NCBI RefSeq assembly: GCF_030272615.1
Contig: NC_081407.1
Location: 439,175,230 to 439,239,229, forward strand
From: Cryptomeria japonica
Taxonomy: Eukaryota; Streptophyta; Pinopsida; Cupressales; Cupressaceae
DNA length: 64,000 nt
Direction of reading: 5' to 3'
The position numbers and the translations under genes were made by a program. Positions 36,060 through 47,248 of this stretch are shown piece by piece (within the stretch, counting starts at the first letter, position 1; each line of letters starts with the position of its first letter). The notes under the pieces are model-generated. The model searched no databases and was not told the origin of the DNA. It was given only the letters and a program-made list of their open reading frames with translations.

Positions 36060-39000
36060 CAATGATGCCAGAATCATAAGTTTTCTTCGTGTCATCCAAC
36101 TTTTTTATGCGAAATTTATGACCATTGCAACACATAGCATTGTGGTGTTTGACCTATGATATGTCAAACATGTAAAATTTATTGCATTGTGAGTTGATAA
36201 ACATATGGGTGATTAACAAATTTATATGTACCTGTTTATCTCTTAAACCATATGCTAAATCAATTTCCCTTTGCGTAACATTGGAATCTCCATTACGATG
36301 TGCTTCTTTAACCAATGAAGCCATAGCTTCCCATGTTAACGTGCGTCCAGAATGTTGACAATGTTCAATCCATACCGTCATCCAATCAAGATTGTTTGCA
36401 ATATACAAATGTAGTGCATCCCACTCTCGACCAACTATACAAAAAAAAAAAAGATGTCTTACAATCGATTTATTTTGAAGATTAAGAATTAATTAACTAT
36501 AATAACATCTTATAATTACCTCTCACTTTCCTCAATCTACCTTTCCCCATCAAGTACTCCCCTTCAAATTTGTTAATGGTGTTGGGATCCCAAATGCGAT
36601 CCATGTGGATCTTTGTTGCAAACTTAGGAAGATATTCAGAAATGTACACCATAGTCTGGTATACCGTATATCCCTCCACCATAGAACCCTTAGGATGTGC
36701 TCTTTGTCGAACCAAAGCCTTAAAAAATTTCAAGTGCCTCTCAACCATCCACATTGACCTAGTGTGTACAGGTCCACACAATTCAATCTCCTCAACTTGG
36801 TGTATGTGGTAGTGTTCTTGTGCATTGAAGAAAGCTGGAGGTAGACACTTTTGCATTTCACACATTAAATGAGGAATTTATCTTCAAATATTTTATATCG
36901 TCTTTATGGATTTCTTTACATGACAACCACCTAAAAGGTATTCAAGACACAAAAAAATTTATTACATAAGAAGTAAAACAAATCGCAAATATAATATCTA
37001 TACAACGAACTAAACAAATATCACTACTTACCTCATGTATTTTCCAAGATCATATATGACTTGCTTGACATTATTGTCGAAGTCGTCTAGGAGAGATAGA
37101 GGTAGAACATACTACAACAATTATAAAATTATCTTTTCATTTTTTTGTAACATAATAAAAAGTACACGTATGCGCAATACTTAAATACATACTAAAAACA
37201 CAAGAAAATGAATTACCTTAATGAAGGTATTCCAATCATGCATTTTCATCCTTGGCCCAAATTCACTTTTCTTTGATATGAGATTGTTTATGTTCGCAGC
37301 AAATCCTATGTGAAATTGAATTTTTCGTATGACTTCTTTTATAGCATTGCTTTGTTGGTCCGTTAATAACCAAGGAAGCTCACTTATATTAATCTGGTCT
37401 CCATGGCTATTTGATTGAATGACATTTATCATTGCATGATTGGAATCCTGAATGTCACTACATATTTTGACAATTTTTTCTTTGTCACGCCTTCCATCCA
37501 ATATTTTCCATAATGTCTCTGTTATATTCTTTCCAATATGCATACTATCAAACAAATGAACAATTTGTAACTACTCGTAGTAGGGAAACCTACTAAATTG
37601 TCGGGGATAACTTTTTATTCCCTTAGGAAGGTGGTCATTTATGCCTTCACGACCTTCATGATCATCAATCACATCATCAGTAAACAAAACAAAATAGAAA
37701 AGATGTTTTATGACAAACCAATATATGGAATGGCATTACCTTGATGATTAATTCTATTATATTCCAACTTCCACAGGTGAGGTGTCATTCTTTGTGGCTT
37801 TGATGTATTCTCTTCTTTCCCATTGAAAAGTTGTTTTTCAGTATTTCGATACTTATGATTTTTGTGGAGAAAGAGCCTATACTCATCAAACACTTGCTTT
37901 CCTAAACTTTTTGAATGACGAGATTTCATCTTTGGACCACAAACAAGACATGCAAATTTTCCCTTTGTTTGAAGACCTACAAGATAATGTATAATTGGAT
38001 TAAATATGATAATTTTTTGAATTATAATGTTCATGCACAACTTAAACACTATAACATACCACAAAACCCGGGGCATTGTGTATTGTCCATAGAAGCATCG
38101 CATGGAATTGAAATTGTCTTTGTCCTATTGGTCTAGAGACATCATACATAGTGACACAATTCCATAACTCCAACAACTCATCGATAAGAGGCTCGATATA
38201 TACATTCATATCTTTAACTTGGTACTTACCTAATCGAATGAACAAAAACATTACATAATTATTATGACCATTTCACTGCAATATTTATAATTAAATTTAG
38301 ACGAGTATATTTAAATGATAAAATACCTAGAACAATCATTGCCAACATTATGTGCTCCCTCTTTATTGACATCCATGGAGGAATGTTATTGTTGATAACA
38401 AAAATAGGCCACATTGAGTAAACAAATCTCATCTGTCCAAATGGATTGACACCGTCCGCTGCCAATGAAAGCCTGAGATTACGAGGTTCTTCTTTAAAGT
38501 GTGGCCACTTTTCCTCTATGTCCATAAATGCTGAACCATCCACAGGCATTTGAATAATGTCATCTCGACTTCTATTGCGTGCATGGTAATCCATAAATTG
38601 TGCCAAGCTAGTGCACTTGAATAATCGTTGCATACGTGGAATAATGGGAATATAGCGAAGAACCTTGCGAGGAACCCTTTTTGTTATTTGATCTGTTCGA
38701 TATCTACTGATATGACATTCAGGGCATTCAGTTCAAAATTCATGTTGTTTGTGATATATAATTTGATCATTGGGACAAGCATCTATTGCTTGATACTCCA
38801 TTCCAATATCTTTCATAACGGCAGATAATTCTCGGTATGAGCGAGGTAGAATATTTGATGGTGGTAACAAAAACTCACCTATCAATCTACAACAACAAAA
38901 TATAATTTGTTATAATAAAGAATATTAATGGTACAACATGATTCACAGATTATTATGACATATATGACATGCCTTAACATACATGACATTGTTATGTTGG

Positions 39001-39650
39001 ATAACCATTCATAAGGTCTTCAAGTTCACCAACAATAATACAGCGGAGAGAAGAGTTGCTTGTGAGCCTTCATAAAGGGCCTCAGATGCCTTTTCAAGTA
39101 GAGGGACATCATGAACAACATCAAGGTCATCTTCATCATCATGATAAGCTGTGCGAGTACTAAATGAGTCATGGATCAATGTATTTGTACCATCATCTTC
39201 AATTGTGTTTTCTGGCTCATGATCGCCATCTTCCATGGGATCATTATCTTCAGCTTCGATATTCACACCTCCATGTTTGTCCACTTCGAAAACCATATTC
39301 TCAGGGTTGTGTTGATCCATACCATGTGCTCCGGGGTGCTTGACCTATATAAAATTGATATACATAAATAAACCATGGTCATGATCTCATCATCACGTGA
39401 TTTATTATGTATATAAATTGTCAAAATGATATAATGAAAAACTTACCAATGGATGATAATCATGTCCACCTTCAATATGACCATGCAACCTACAATGTTT
39501 CTTCGCTGTTTTGGTTAGAAGTCTTCTATTCTTTAACCCCTTACAAATTTTGCACGGACAATAACATTTTCCATCACCTTTTCTTTTCAAGTTAGACCAC
39601 AATCTAGCAATTGTCTCCTTATTTTGTTGTTTGTTGATATTGTCTGACAT

Positions 39651-41163
39651 GGTTTTTCTTCATAGGCAAGAAAATAGAAATTATTGTTTAACATGGTCTT
39701 TCCCTCAGGAGCTGGCAAATCCTACTTCCATACTTTAATTCTATTTTCTCAAAGGACAATCCTAAAAATCCATGCATTGCAAACAACTTTTTACACCTTT
39801 GTTGGTTGTGGTGGCATCACAGAGAGTTTACATCAATAAAGGAAGAACATGCCAATGCTTTTAATGCAGCAGTAGAAGTCTATCTCTTATTCAATATCTC
39901 TAGTGAAACCCCCATGATCTTTTGTTGGAGTAGAATTTGTTATATTCTAGAAAGGGTCTTGTCCTTTGTTGATGGGATATTCATCTACCTCAAGAAATAA
40001 CTGTTCGTTTCTCCAACAAGAAGTGGAACTAAATGAAGATCTAGCACCATGAAATTAATCCTCAAATGGATTACTATAGTTAGTTTTGGTAGATAATGAT
40101 CTGGGTAAAATACTAATGTAGCTTTACGAAACATTATGTACTAGCTTAGCATACTCTAACAAATTTGGTGCGACATGCTACATCCAATTAAGTCTCCATC
40201 GGTATCTATATTGTGTTTATGGATTGGGATTCAATGTACTCTTTTTATACACAGATTTTACTTTCAACTGAGGAGGTTTGTATGTACTTACTTGTCTTTC
40301 AATTGTATCCCTATTTCAAGAATTTCTTCTATCAACAAATCATTTGTTGTAAGTTGTACAAGTGGAAGCTTGAACATGCCTTCCATGCTAGCCTTGTTTA
40401 TACGTTCAACACTGTCTTGTGCAACAAATCTTTAGAACTCCATTTTTCCGAATTGAAGAGTGAGTAGTAGGGACAATCTAGGACACTTACAAAGGTTTTG
40501 CAAGAGAGATAAATAGACCTAAATATTATGGCTTAATAATCATCAATAGGTAAACAGATAAGAAACTCTCAATATCAAAATGAATTTCTCAATTGTCTTT
40601 ACTAGAAATGGATAGATCTGCTAATAATGGCTTTATGACTGTATGTCAACTTTAGACTCAATCCAAGAAGAGCTAGAAATAATATGCAATATCTAGATTT
40701 ATGATCTCTATAATATAACAATCCCATAATTATGTTTCCACTCTTCTATACCACAACACAAACATCATGCTAGTGTTCAGCCATAGCAATTGATATCCTA
40801 ATTATAGAACGTGAAATATGCACATAACTATCAATAAAGATTAAGAAAAACAAAGAAAGATGCTTATTGCAAACGTAAATGACTAATGGACAAGAATTGA
40901 ATTCATTGTAGATAGTTTTGAATATCAAATTCACTTATTTATGTACATTTAGTAACTCATGTACTTGTGGCCAACCATTTATCTCTTTCATAAATTAAAC
41001 ACTTATTAATAACATTAAATGACTGAGTAATTATGTTTTATTTGAAATTGAAAATAAAATATTTTATTTCAGGACAACTCACACTATTCCCTATCATATT
41101 TTAGACTCTCAGTTTTGTTAGTAGTGGTTTGATGTCTTTGGAGCTGATCATTGCATTTCTTTA
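39651..41163. other. Non-coding region upstream of the TNP2 transposase
   Basis: AT-rich. The open frames here are short and show no protein family that I recognise. By position it would include the transposase promoter of the CACTA element (minus strand), but no promoter motif can be called by eye. Confidence 0.35.
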
Positions 41164-41865
41164 GTTACGTTTGCCAGCCTACTCCCAGCTTGTGCCAAAA
41201 TGGGAGCTTTGGAACATGGTATGGACATCCATCAAAGCATAAAAGATAGAGGAATTTTTTCAGATGTAGTTGCAACTACACAAAATGGATTTGTTGAGAA
41301 GGCTTTAGAAACTTTCAAGCAAATGCAATCAGCAGGTGTAAAGCCAAATTCCATGACCATTGCTACTATCCTCCCTGCCTGTGCCAAAATGGGAGATTTG
41401 GAACAAGGTATGGACATTCATCGAAGCATAAAGGATAGAGAAATTTTGTCAGATGTTGTAGTTGTAATTGCCTTGGTAGACATGTATGCGAAATGTGGAA
41501 GCATAGACAAGGCACGTGAACTATTTGATAGAATGCCTAAAAGAAATGTTGTCTCGTGGACTACAACGATTGCTAGATATGCACAAAATGGATTTATCGA
41601 AAAGGATTTAGACACTTTCAAGCAAATGAAATTGGAAGGCATAAATCCAAATTCCACAACCTTTGCCAGCATCCTCCCTACCTGTGCAAAAATGGGAGCT
41701 TTGGAACAGGGTATGGACATCCATCAAAGCATAACGGATAGAGGAATTTTGTTAGGTGTTGTACTTGCAAATGCCCTGCTTGACATGAATGCAAAATGTG
41801 GAAACATGGACAAGGCTCATTAATTGTTTGATACGATGCCACAAAGAGATGTGATCTCATGTAAA
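41164..41865 (+). pseudogene. PLS-class PPR gene fragment inside the CACTA element
   Basis: An open plus-strand frame with pentatricopeptide repeats of the plant PLS type: ACAKMGALEHGMDIH, DMYAKCGSIDKARELFDRMP, NVVSWTTTIARYAQNG and similar. These proteins bind organelle RNA in intact form. The fragment has no start (it enters mid-repeat at VTFASLLPACAK), and a TAA at 41821 is followed by readable PPR sequence (LFDTMPQRDVIS) to about 41865. In the first unit the text jumps from SDVV to ATTQNGFVEKALETF, so about 40 residues including a MYAKCG-type motif have been deleted. There is no targeting peptide and no E or DYW domain. It lies between the transposase start and the CACTA right end, so it is best read as a captured gene fragment. 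Confidence 0.8.
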
Positions 41866-42139
41866 CAATCAACACACACATATACGGGAGGAAGGGATTG
41901 CTGATACAAAATTGAACACTCACTCCTCAATCACAGTTCTATGGTTTTAGGAGATTAAACTAGGACAATTAACCACCAAATGTATATTTTTTGCAACATG
42001 AAATTAAAAACTAGGGCAATTTGAATCTACCTCTTGTGTGGGATTTCCTTTGACATGGGTTTGATGTTCTTTGGGGTTGAAGTTGCCACGGATGCCTACG
42101 CAGGATCGCAATTCACAAATCAATTCCCCGCCTCTTTTT

Positions 42140-42335
42140 TTATTTTGTAATGGCTACTATCATTGGAATTACGACGAACTCGAGCACTTTTTTGAAAAAA
42201 AGAAAATTCTCATTGCTAATGCCTTCTTCGTTGAAACCAAATGGGTAATTTCCGTCGGAATTACGATGAATGCGGGCATTTTTTCAAAAAAAATCAAATT
42301 TGGCCACAATATACCTTCTTCGTCGGAAACCTTAG
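42140..42335. repeat. Right subterminal repeat region of the CACTA element
   Basis: Two copies of GGAATTACGA(C/T)GAA followed by TTTTTT and AAAA runs (about 42165 and 42256), plus CTTCTTCGTCGGAAACC. The first is the reverse complement of the motif at 2717-2735. This is the inverted counterpart of the left subterminal region. Confidence 0.55.
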
Positions 42336-42363
42336 TCGAAAATCTAGTCCAAATGTATTAGTG
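42336..42363 (-). repeat. Right terminal inverted repeat of the CACTA element
   Basis: It ends TATTAGTG and pairs with 2532-2559. The next three bases, aac, are compared with aat before the left end. Confidence 0.7.
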
Positions 42364-43455
42364 AACCGACTTAGGCCTGGAGGACCTATAGCATTGGGGG
42401 GGGGGGGGTACTCTGCACAAGGATAGGGTGGGGGGGACAACGCATAAGGAGGAAGTGATAAAGCTAAAATATAAGGCCCTGGTGAATAGGGATAGGCTTC
42501 TTACCCCGAGACTTGGCATTATCAACCCACTTCCATAACCACATTCTCAAGAGAATGATGGAGGAAGAAAGGAAAAGCATTTCTAGAATTATTGTGGAAA
42601 TGATTAAGGAGAGGAAACCTTCCCTCTAGAGTGAAATATTTCATGGTCATCAGTCATACCTTGTCCCACGGTTCTAGTAATTCCTCTCTATCAAAACCTC
42701 CATGGAGCTTGACAGGGTGTTCCTCGTCCTTGAAGAACTGGTTGAGACTCTCCAAATCCACCACCCTACTGGTTTTTTCCACATTCTCCCCTTCATAGAA
42801 AGCCCAGTCACCTAAGGAATGACTTCCTCATAATTTTCAAATGAGATTCTGTCGATAGTGACTCTACGCTCTGTCCATGAGGAGGCGAACTTGGTTGAGA
42901 GGATCTCATCATGTCCGTTCATTGATTGAATGAACCGGGCAACCCCTCCCTCCTTGTAGATGTACCAAATCACTTCTTTGGACATGAATTCTTCATGGGT
43001 AATAGGTTTCATCCTTACCCTATCAACCCCCATACTATTGTGTTCAATGGTAGTTGGCTTCACAATACAAGGAGACTTACTACACATACTATTCAAATGA
43101 TAGATAAATTTTCTCTCCTCTAGTTTATTAAGACCAATGTTTTGGTGAATTCATCATGATTTTGAGTGTTATTAATTGCCCTATCTTGAACCATTGCACT
43201 CCACACGTGCTAAAAAGTTTCCCCACATAAAGCGGTAATTTGGGCCATAGCGATCAGAATCTTATCACCTTTTGGGAGGCCAATAATCTCTTTAATCATG
43301 TCCCTATGGTGACGCCAATATTTAATTACCTCGAGTTTCTGAATAGTAGGGTTATCATGATTCTTATGCCCAAGGAACTTGTAGTTGGTAGGGGACTTGT
43401 CAACGTCCCCCCTGCCCACATCATTGGAGTTGTGTATGAAACATGAGAACTCCAC
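42364..43455 (-). pseudogene. N-terminal half of the element-borne ORF split by the CACTA insertion
   Basis: Three minus-strand pieces in succession (43455-43210, 43096-42812, then a shifted frame down to 42364) read as one decayed protein. Recognisable phrases are STKFASSWTERRVTID, then VTGLSMKGRMWKK, YFTLEGRFPLLNHFH and KSRGKKPIPIHQGLIF. Such ORFs occur in plant LTR elements, outside gag and pol; their function is not established. A C tract of about 14 bases (42398-42411 region) has probably caused a frameshift. The frame at the CACTA border connects to 2531 and continues leftwards on the minus strand. Stops and shifts are many; it is certainly not functional. Confidence 0.45.
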
Positions 43456-43499
43456 AACCTATTAATCTTTTGACAGTTTGTCTAGTTAGTAGTTTCAAA

Positions 43500-45030
43500 T
43501 TCTTTTCCACCTTCCTTGGATTCAAAATGTGAGTTTGAACCCAACTACTCACCATGTGATCTCATTAAGGAGAAGAGTATAGAGACAAATCATCATACTC
43601 AAGGAGGATTGTTACTTTCTTCTAGGAGGAGAGCTTGTATCTGCCTAGGCATGGCCTCCTTGTTCCTCCAAACTCTTAATACGTCAAGATGCAAACCTAT
43701 GGCCGTCATAGAGTCAACACATTTGTTACCCTGTCTGAATATACGGTTGACAATAATATTGCTTAGACCAAGGATAAGCTTACTAACATCATTAATGATG
43801 TCAACCAATTTTCATCCTACTTTTGTATCCCTTTGACAACATCTATAGACAATTCAAAATCCCCTTCAATCTCTAGAGATTGAATGTTCAAGGAGAAGGC
43901 AATTTTGATTCCCTAGTACAAGGCCATACATTCAAATTGGTTATTTGAGAAACCATTGAGGTTCCTCGAGAAGGTTTTCATAAGCTTCCCGTTAGCATCC
44001 CTAATCATTCCACCACCCGCAACCAACTCTTGTTTTGTTGTCCCATCGAAGTTCAACTTGCACCAATTATGAGTAGGGGGTAATCACTTAGTATTCTTCT
44101 TGGCTAAAAAATTATAGTTTCCAAAGATGGTTTCATCTCTAGAGAGTCCCCAGGTGTTGACCATTTTCTCATCATACGTAGATGGGGGTTGCCTTGGGCA
44201 TTTACATGATATAGCTGAAATGTTCTCCTAAATAGATTTGCACAGAATATGGAAAATAACATCAATCGACTTCTCTGAATCCCTGAATATATGGTTGTTT
44301 CTCTCTTTCCATAAGATCCAACACAAATGGGTTGGGATTTACTTCCAGGGTTGCTGAATAGTTGGGTTAAAGGAGGGGCAATTCCATTCCTCCACAAACT
44401 GTTGAAGAGCATTGTTCCAAACCCAAGAGCAATCAAGATTCTTCACGACCTTCAACCATAGTTCAACCGCAAACTTTGAGTTAAGCATTAAGTGTGAAAT
44501 GGATTCTTCTTCTTCTTTGCAAAGAGGACACTGGTTTGGAAATTGGAAACCTCTTTTGATTAGATTATCCTATGTAAGTATTTTCCCCTGCAAAATTGTC
44601 AACCAAAAGAAATCAATTTTAGGCAATAGTTAGGGGTTCCAATGTTTTTGCCATGGTCCACATGGTAGGTCATTCCTTGTTATAGCTCTACAAGCTGACT
44701 TGACCGAGAACTCACCTTTGTTCTTTATTTTCCAAAGGAACATATCGGGTTATGGGAAAATAGGGATCCTAATTGTACTCAAGTCCTTCTGTAACTCAAG
44801 GGCTTTTTGAGTATTAAGAGGGAGATTGGTGTAGTGGAGCCCAATGTTCTTCCATTTGTGGTGGGGGGTGATAAAATCCTTCACCAGGGTGCCAAAGTGA
44901 TGTTTGCAGCAGTCTTGAAGATCATTCAACCATGGCCTAGCAGCTAAGGGTCCTTCACTTAGCCAATCATCCTCCTAGAACCTCATGGAATTATTGTCAC
45001 CCACTTTCTATTGAAGGTTTTCCAGAATGA
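43500..45030 (-). pseudogene. LINE fragment: end of reverse transcriptase ORF, zinc finger and RNase H
   Basis: On the minus strand: a segment with GEFSVKSACRAITRND (about 44710), then the zf-RVT pattern CPLCKEEEESISHLML (about 44510), ILWKERNNHIF (about 44300), and an RNase H domain with KLNFDGTTKQELVAGGGMIRD (about 44050; the first catalytic Asp is in NFDG). Several stops and small frame changes are present. The reverse transcriptase catalytic core is missing, as usual for 5'-truncated LINE copies. The 3' end is not sharply visible. Plant L1-type LINEs have this order of domains. Confidence 0.75.
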
Positions 45031-47248
45031 GACCTTAACGTTTTACAGTATATTGTTATTATAATTGTTTTCTTTCTTTTTTCTTCAAAATCAGATATAT
45101 CTCCAAGGGAACATTACAGTTTCTGAAAAATTGACCTGTTTAATATAGTTTGTAAAGAAGGTTGTAATCATGATTCTGTTCTATCTGAATTAGACTGTAT
45201 GAGTGCTATCCTAAATGTTGATGTAAAAAACTCTCACATGATCTAATCACAAAACAATGATTTGTTAATGTAAAAAAGTTTCAACCTAATTCAAAAATAA
45301 CAATGATAAAAATCAACCAGTTAATTTATTTTATTAAAAACACTACAAATGAAACTGTCCCTCTTGTACATAGACAAACATTTGAGTGGACATCAAACAT
45401 AAAACATGATAACCACTGCGCTTCATGAATCACATGTTAACATATAAAATGTTCAATCAACCAAATATTCAAACAAATCCAATTGTTGCATCAACCATCA
45501 TCAACATCTACATTATCATGGGTCTTATACAAGGTGTGATATACTCAAAACCAGACCATGTCCTGTCTTAGACGAGGTACTACACTCCCTGAAACCAGGC
45601 AGTATGATCATCCTACCATCAAACAACATTGTCACTTTTGACAATGCAGGTCAAGATGGCTATTTGACTTTTTTGAATTTATGAGTCTTATCTTTCATTG
45701 ATTTATCTTCGATCATGTTCCTATGTTACTCAATGTATTATCGATTTTTTTTTTTGGTGGAGTGTTTTGTAGCATTTTGGGGCAAGTATGTCTTGGGTAT
45801 CTATGCTGGCATGTTCCCATTGTGGTTGTCGCACATACCTTGACCCTTGATACACCTAATGTCTTAGGATGCTCGAACCATTTCTTGTTTGCGATGTGTT
45901 TGATTTACGCAAAGGGATTGCATTATTGCCCTAGCCTTCATTGCCATGGTGCGCCACATCCGTTTTTCCATATCAAATAAAGGTTCTCACCTACTATTAG
46001 CATTTGTGAAAGCAAGTTTTCTTCATCACTAATTCTTCTTCATCTAATTTCCTCTTATGAACAGTTCTTCCATCAGTCCTTGCAATCAGTTAGATCTATC
46101 TCTGGTATACCAAAAACACTTTGCATCCTGCATTCATTAGTTAGAACATTTGCATATCATCACAAGGGCTTCACTTAGTGAACTTGAGTTATATCACGTG
46201 CATTCATGGCATATTAAAGAATCCTCATATTTTCAAAAAATATTGCCCTAAACTCCTTTTTTTTCACCCCCTCCCAATACACATCCTAAATTAAAAGCCC
46301 CCTATTTTTGCCATATATTGTATTTTTTTCATAGACCAAATTAAACCCCCCTATTTTCACCGATAGGCAATATATTGTACCCTTATTTTAGGGATATCAA
46401 ACCCCCCAATATGAATACACATGATATAATATTGTCTAGCTAGTGAAGCCCCCATGCATATCATTCATTGCATCACATAAAAACAAAACAAAACATTTGC
46501 ATATCATCATTACTCATTGCATTCCATATACAAAGCAAAAAACAAACAAAAAAAAAAGTGCATTTTGCATTCATGGCATCATATACTGCATCTATAACAT
46601 TCATTCATATTCATCACGTAAATAAACAACATGCAAATCATAAATGAAGCTATATATCATATCATACATATATCAAAAGTATTGGAGTTCAAAATTAGAC
46701 TGTCTGTCTCAAGTATGGCCCACAGGCTAAGTACATGATAAACAAAAAGTGTCTATGTCAAGTGAGAAAATATGTCTCTATCATTAGGTGCTCCCTCTAT
46801 CCTCTTGCATCCTCCGATCATTTGAATGTGTGAATGTGTTCCCCAAGGTGATTCTCCACTGGAATGTTCACCATCCTGCTGTAGTCTCCTTTGCTCCAAA
46901 GCTCCAAATTCACCAAATTAGAGAGTCAAAATGAGCCATTTTCACCTCTCTTATCTCCTTTTATAGCCTTTTGAGGTGTCTAGATGGACGTGCACCCTCT
47001 CCTGGTTGTATTGGTTGCAGACCTTTTTGTCTTGTCATGCTTGTATATTTTTCCTTCAACCTTTTATTTTTAGTCTTTTTGAACTAGTGGCTTTTTGTTG
47101 TCGTTGTTGATCAATTGGCCTTTTTTCTGAGTTTTTCCAACCAATTATTCGAGGGGGCATGCATATACGTTGTCATTGTCTAGGGAATATTCCTTGATTG
47201 TTCTTTGAAACAACTCTCAAAATTGCATTGTTTGAAAGAGGGGCAAAA
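45031..47248. other. Mostly non-coding; possible Gypsy internal remnant near the end
   Basis: I find no supported gene. 46250-46410 repeats CCCCCTATTTTT-like phrases, and 46440-46650 is AT-rich. The last about 150 bp contain the purine-rich phrases TTCGAGGGGGCATGC and GAAAGAGGGGCAAAA, typical of the 3' internal end of a Gypsy element on the plus strand, which would continue into the LTR at 47249. Confidence 0.35.

Larger units (their letters stand above)
34188..39650 (-). pseudogene. TNP2-type CACTA transposase, spliced, interrupted by a solo LTR
   Basis: The minus strand gives a multi-exon gene from the ATG at 39650. Exons with GT-AG borders: 39447-39650 (Transpos_assoc-like, CYCPCKICKGLKN), about 39010-39344 (acidic), 38327-38878 (YQAIDACPND, then LRLSLAADGVNPFGQ, the Transposase_21 core with its Asp), 38060-38229 (YIEPLIDELLELW, AMLLWTIHNAPGF), 37740-37976 (FACLVCGPKM), about 37217-37675 (FDSMHIGKNITETLW), 37034-37110, 36520-36930 (DUF4218-like, CLPPAFFNAQEHYHIHQVEE), 36232-36435, and 34188-36154 with the solo LTR inside (DUF4216-like, YYGILDDILECDF). 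The tail is poly-Asp. The family cuts and pastes CACTA elements. Stops (TGA near 38730, TAG near 37575), a shift near 36865 and the LTR make it inactive. Confidence 0.85.
2532..42363 (-). mobile_element. CACTA (En/Spm-like) DNA transposon, dismembered by nested insertions
   Basis: The left end reads CACTAGTACATTCGGA and the right end, on the other strand, CACTAATACATTTGGA. Over 28 bp the two ends agree at 23 positions. CACTA elements duplicate 3 bp of target; the flanks are aat (2529-2531) and aac (42364-42366), matching at two of three. Both ends contain CGTCGTAATTCC-type subterminal motifs in inverted orientation. Inside, on the minus strand, lie the two genes expected of an autonomous CACTA element: TNP2 transposase near the right end and a TnpA-like gene further left. 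Taking out the Gypsy, Copia, solo LTR and the A and B repeats leaves roughly 12 kb, a normal autonomous size. That A and B are later insertions rather than cargo is inference. Both transposase genes carry stop codons and LTR insertions, so the copy is dead. Confidence 0.7.

Noticed and set aside
42364-42430. G runs near 42398-42411 and the frame 42241-42426 (plus strand)
   Set aside because: The run is a homopolymer in a decayed minus-strand ORF; the plus frame has no family resemblance.
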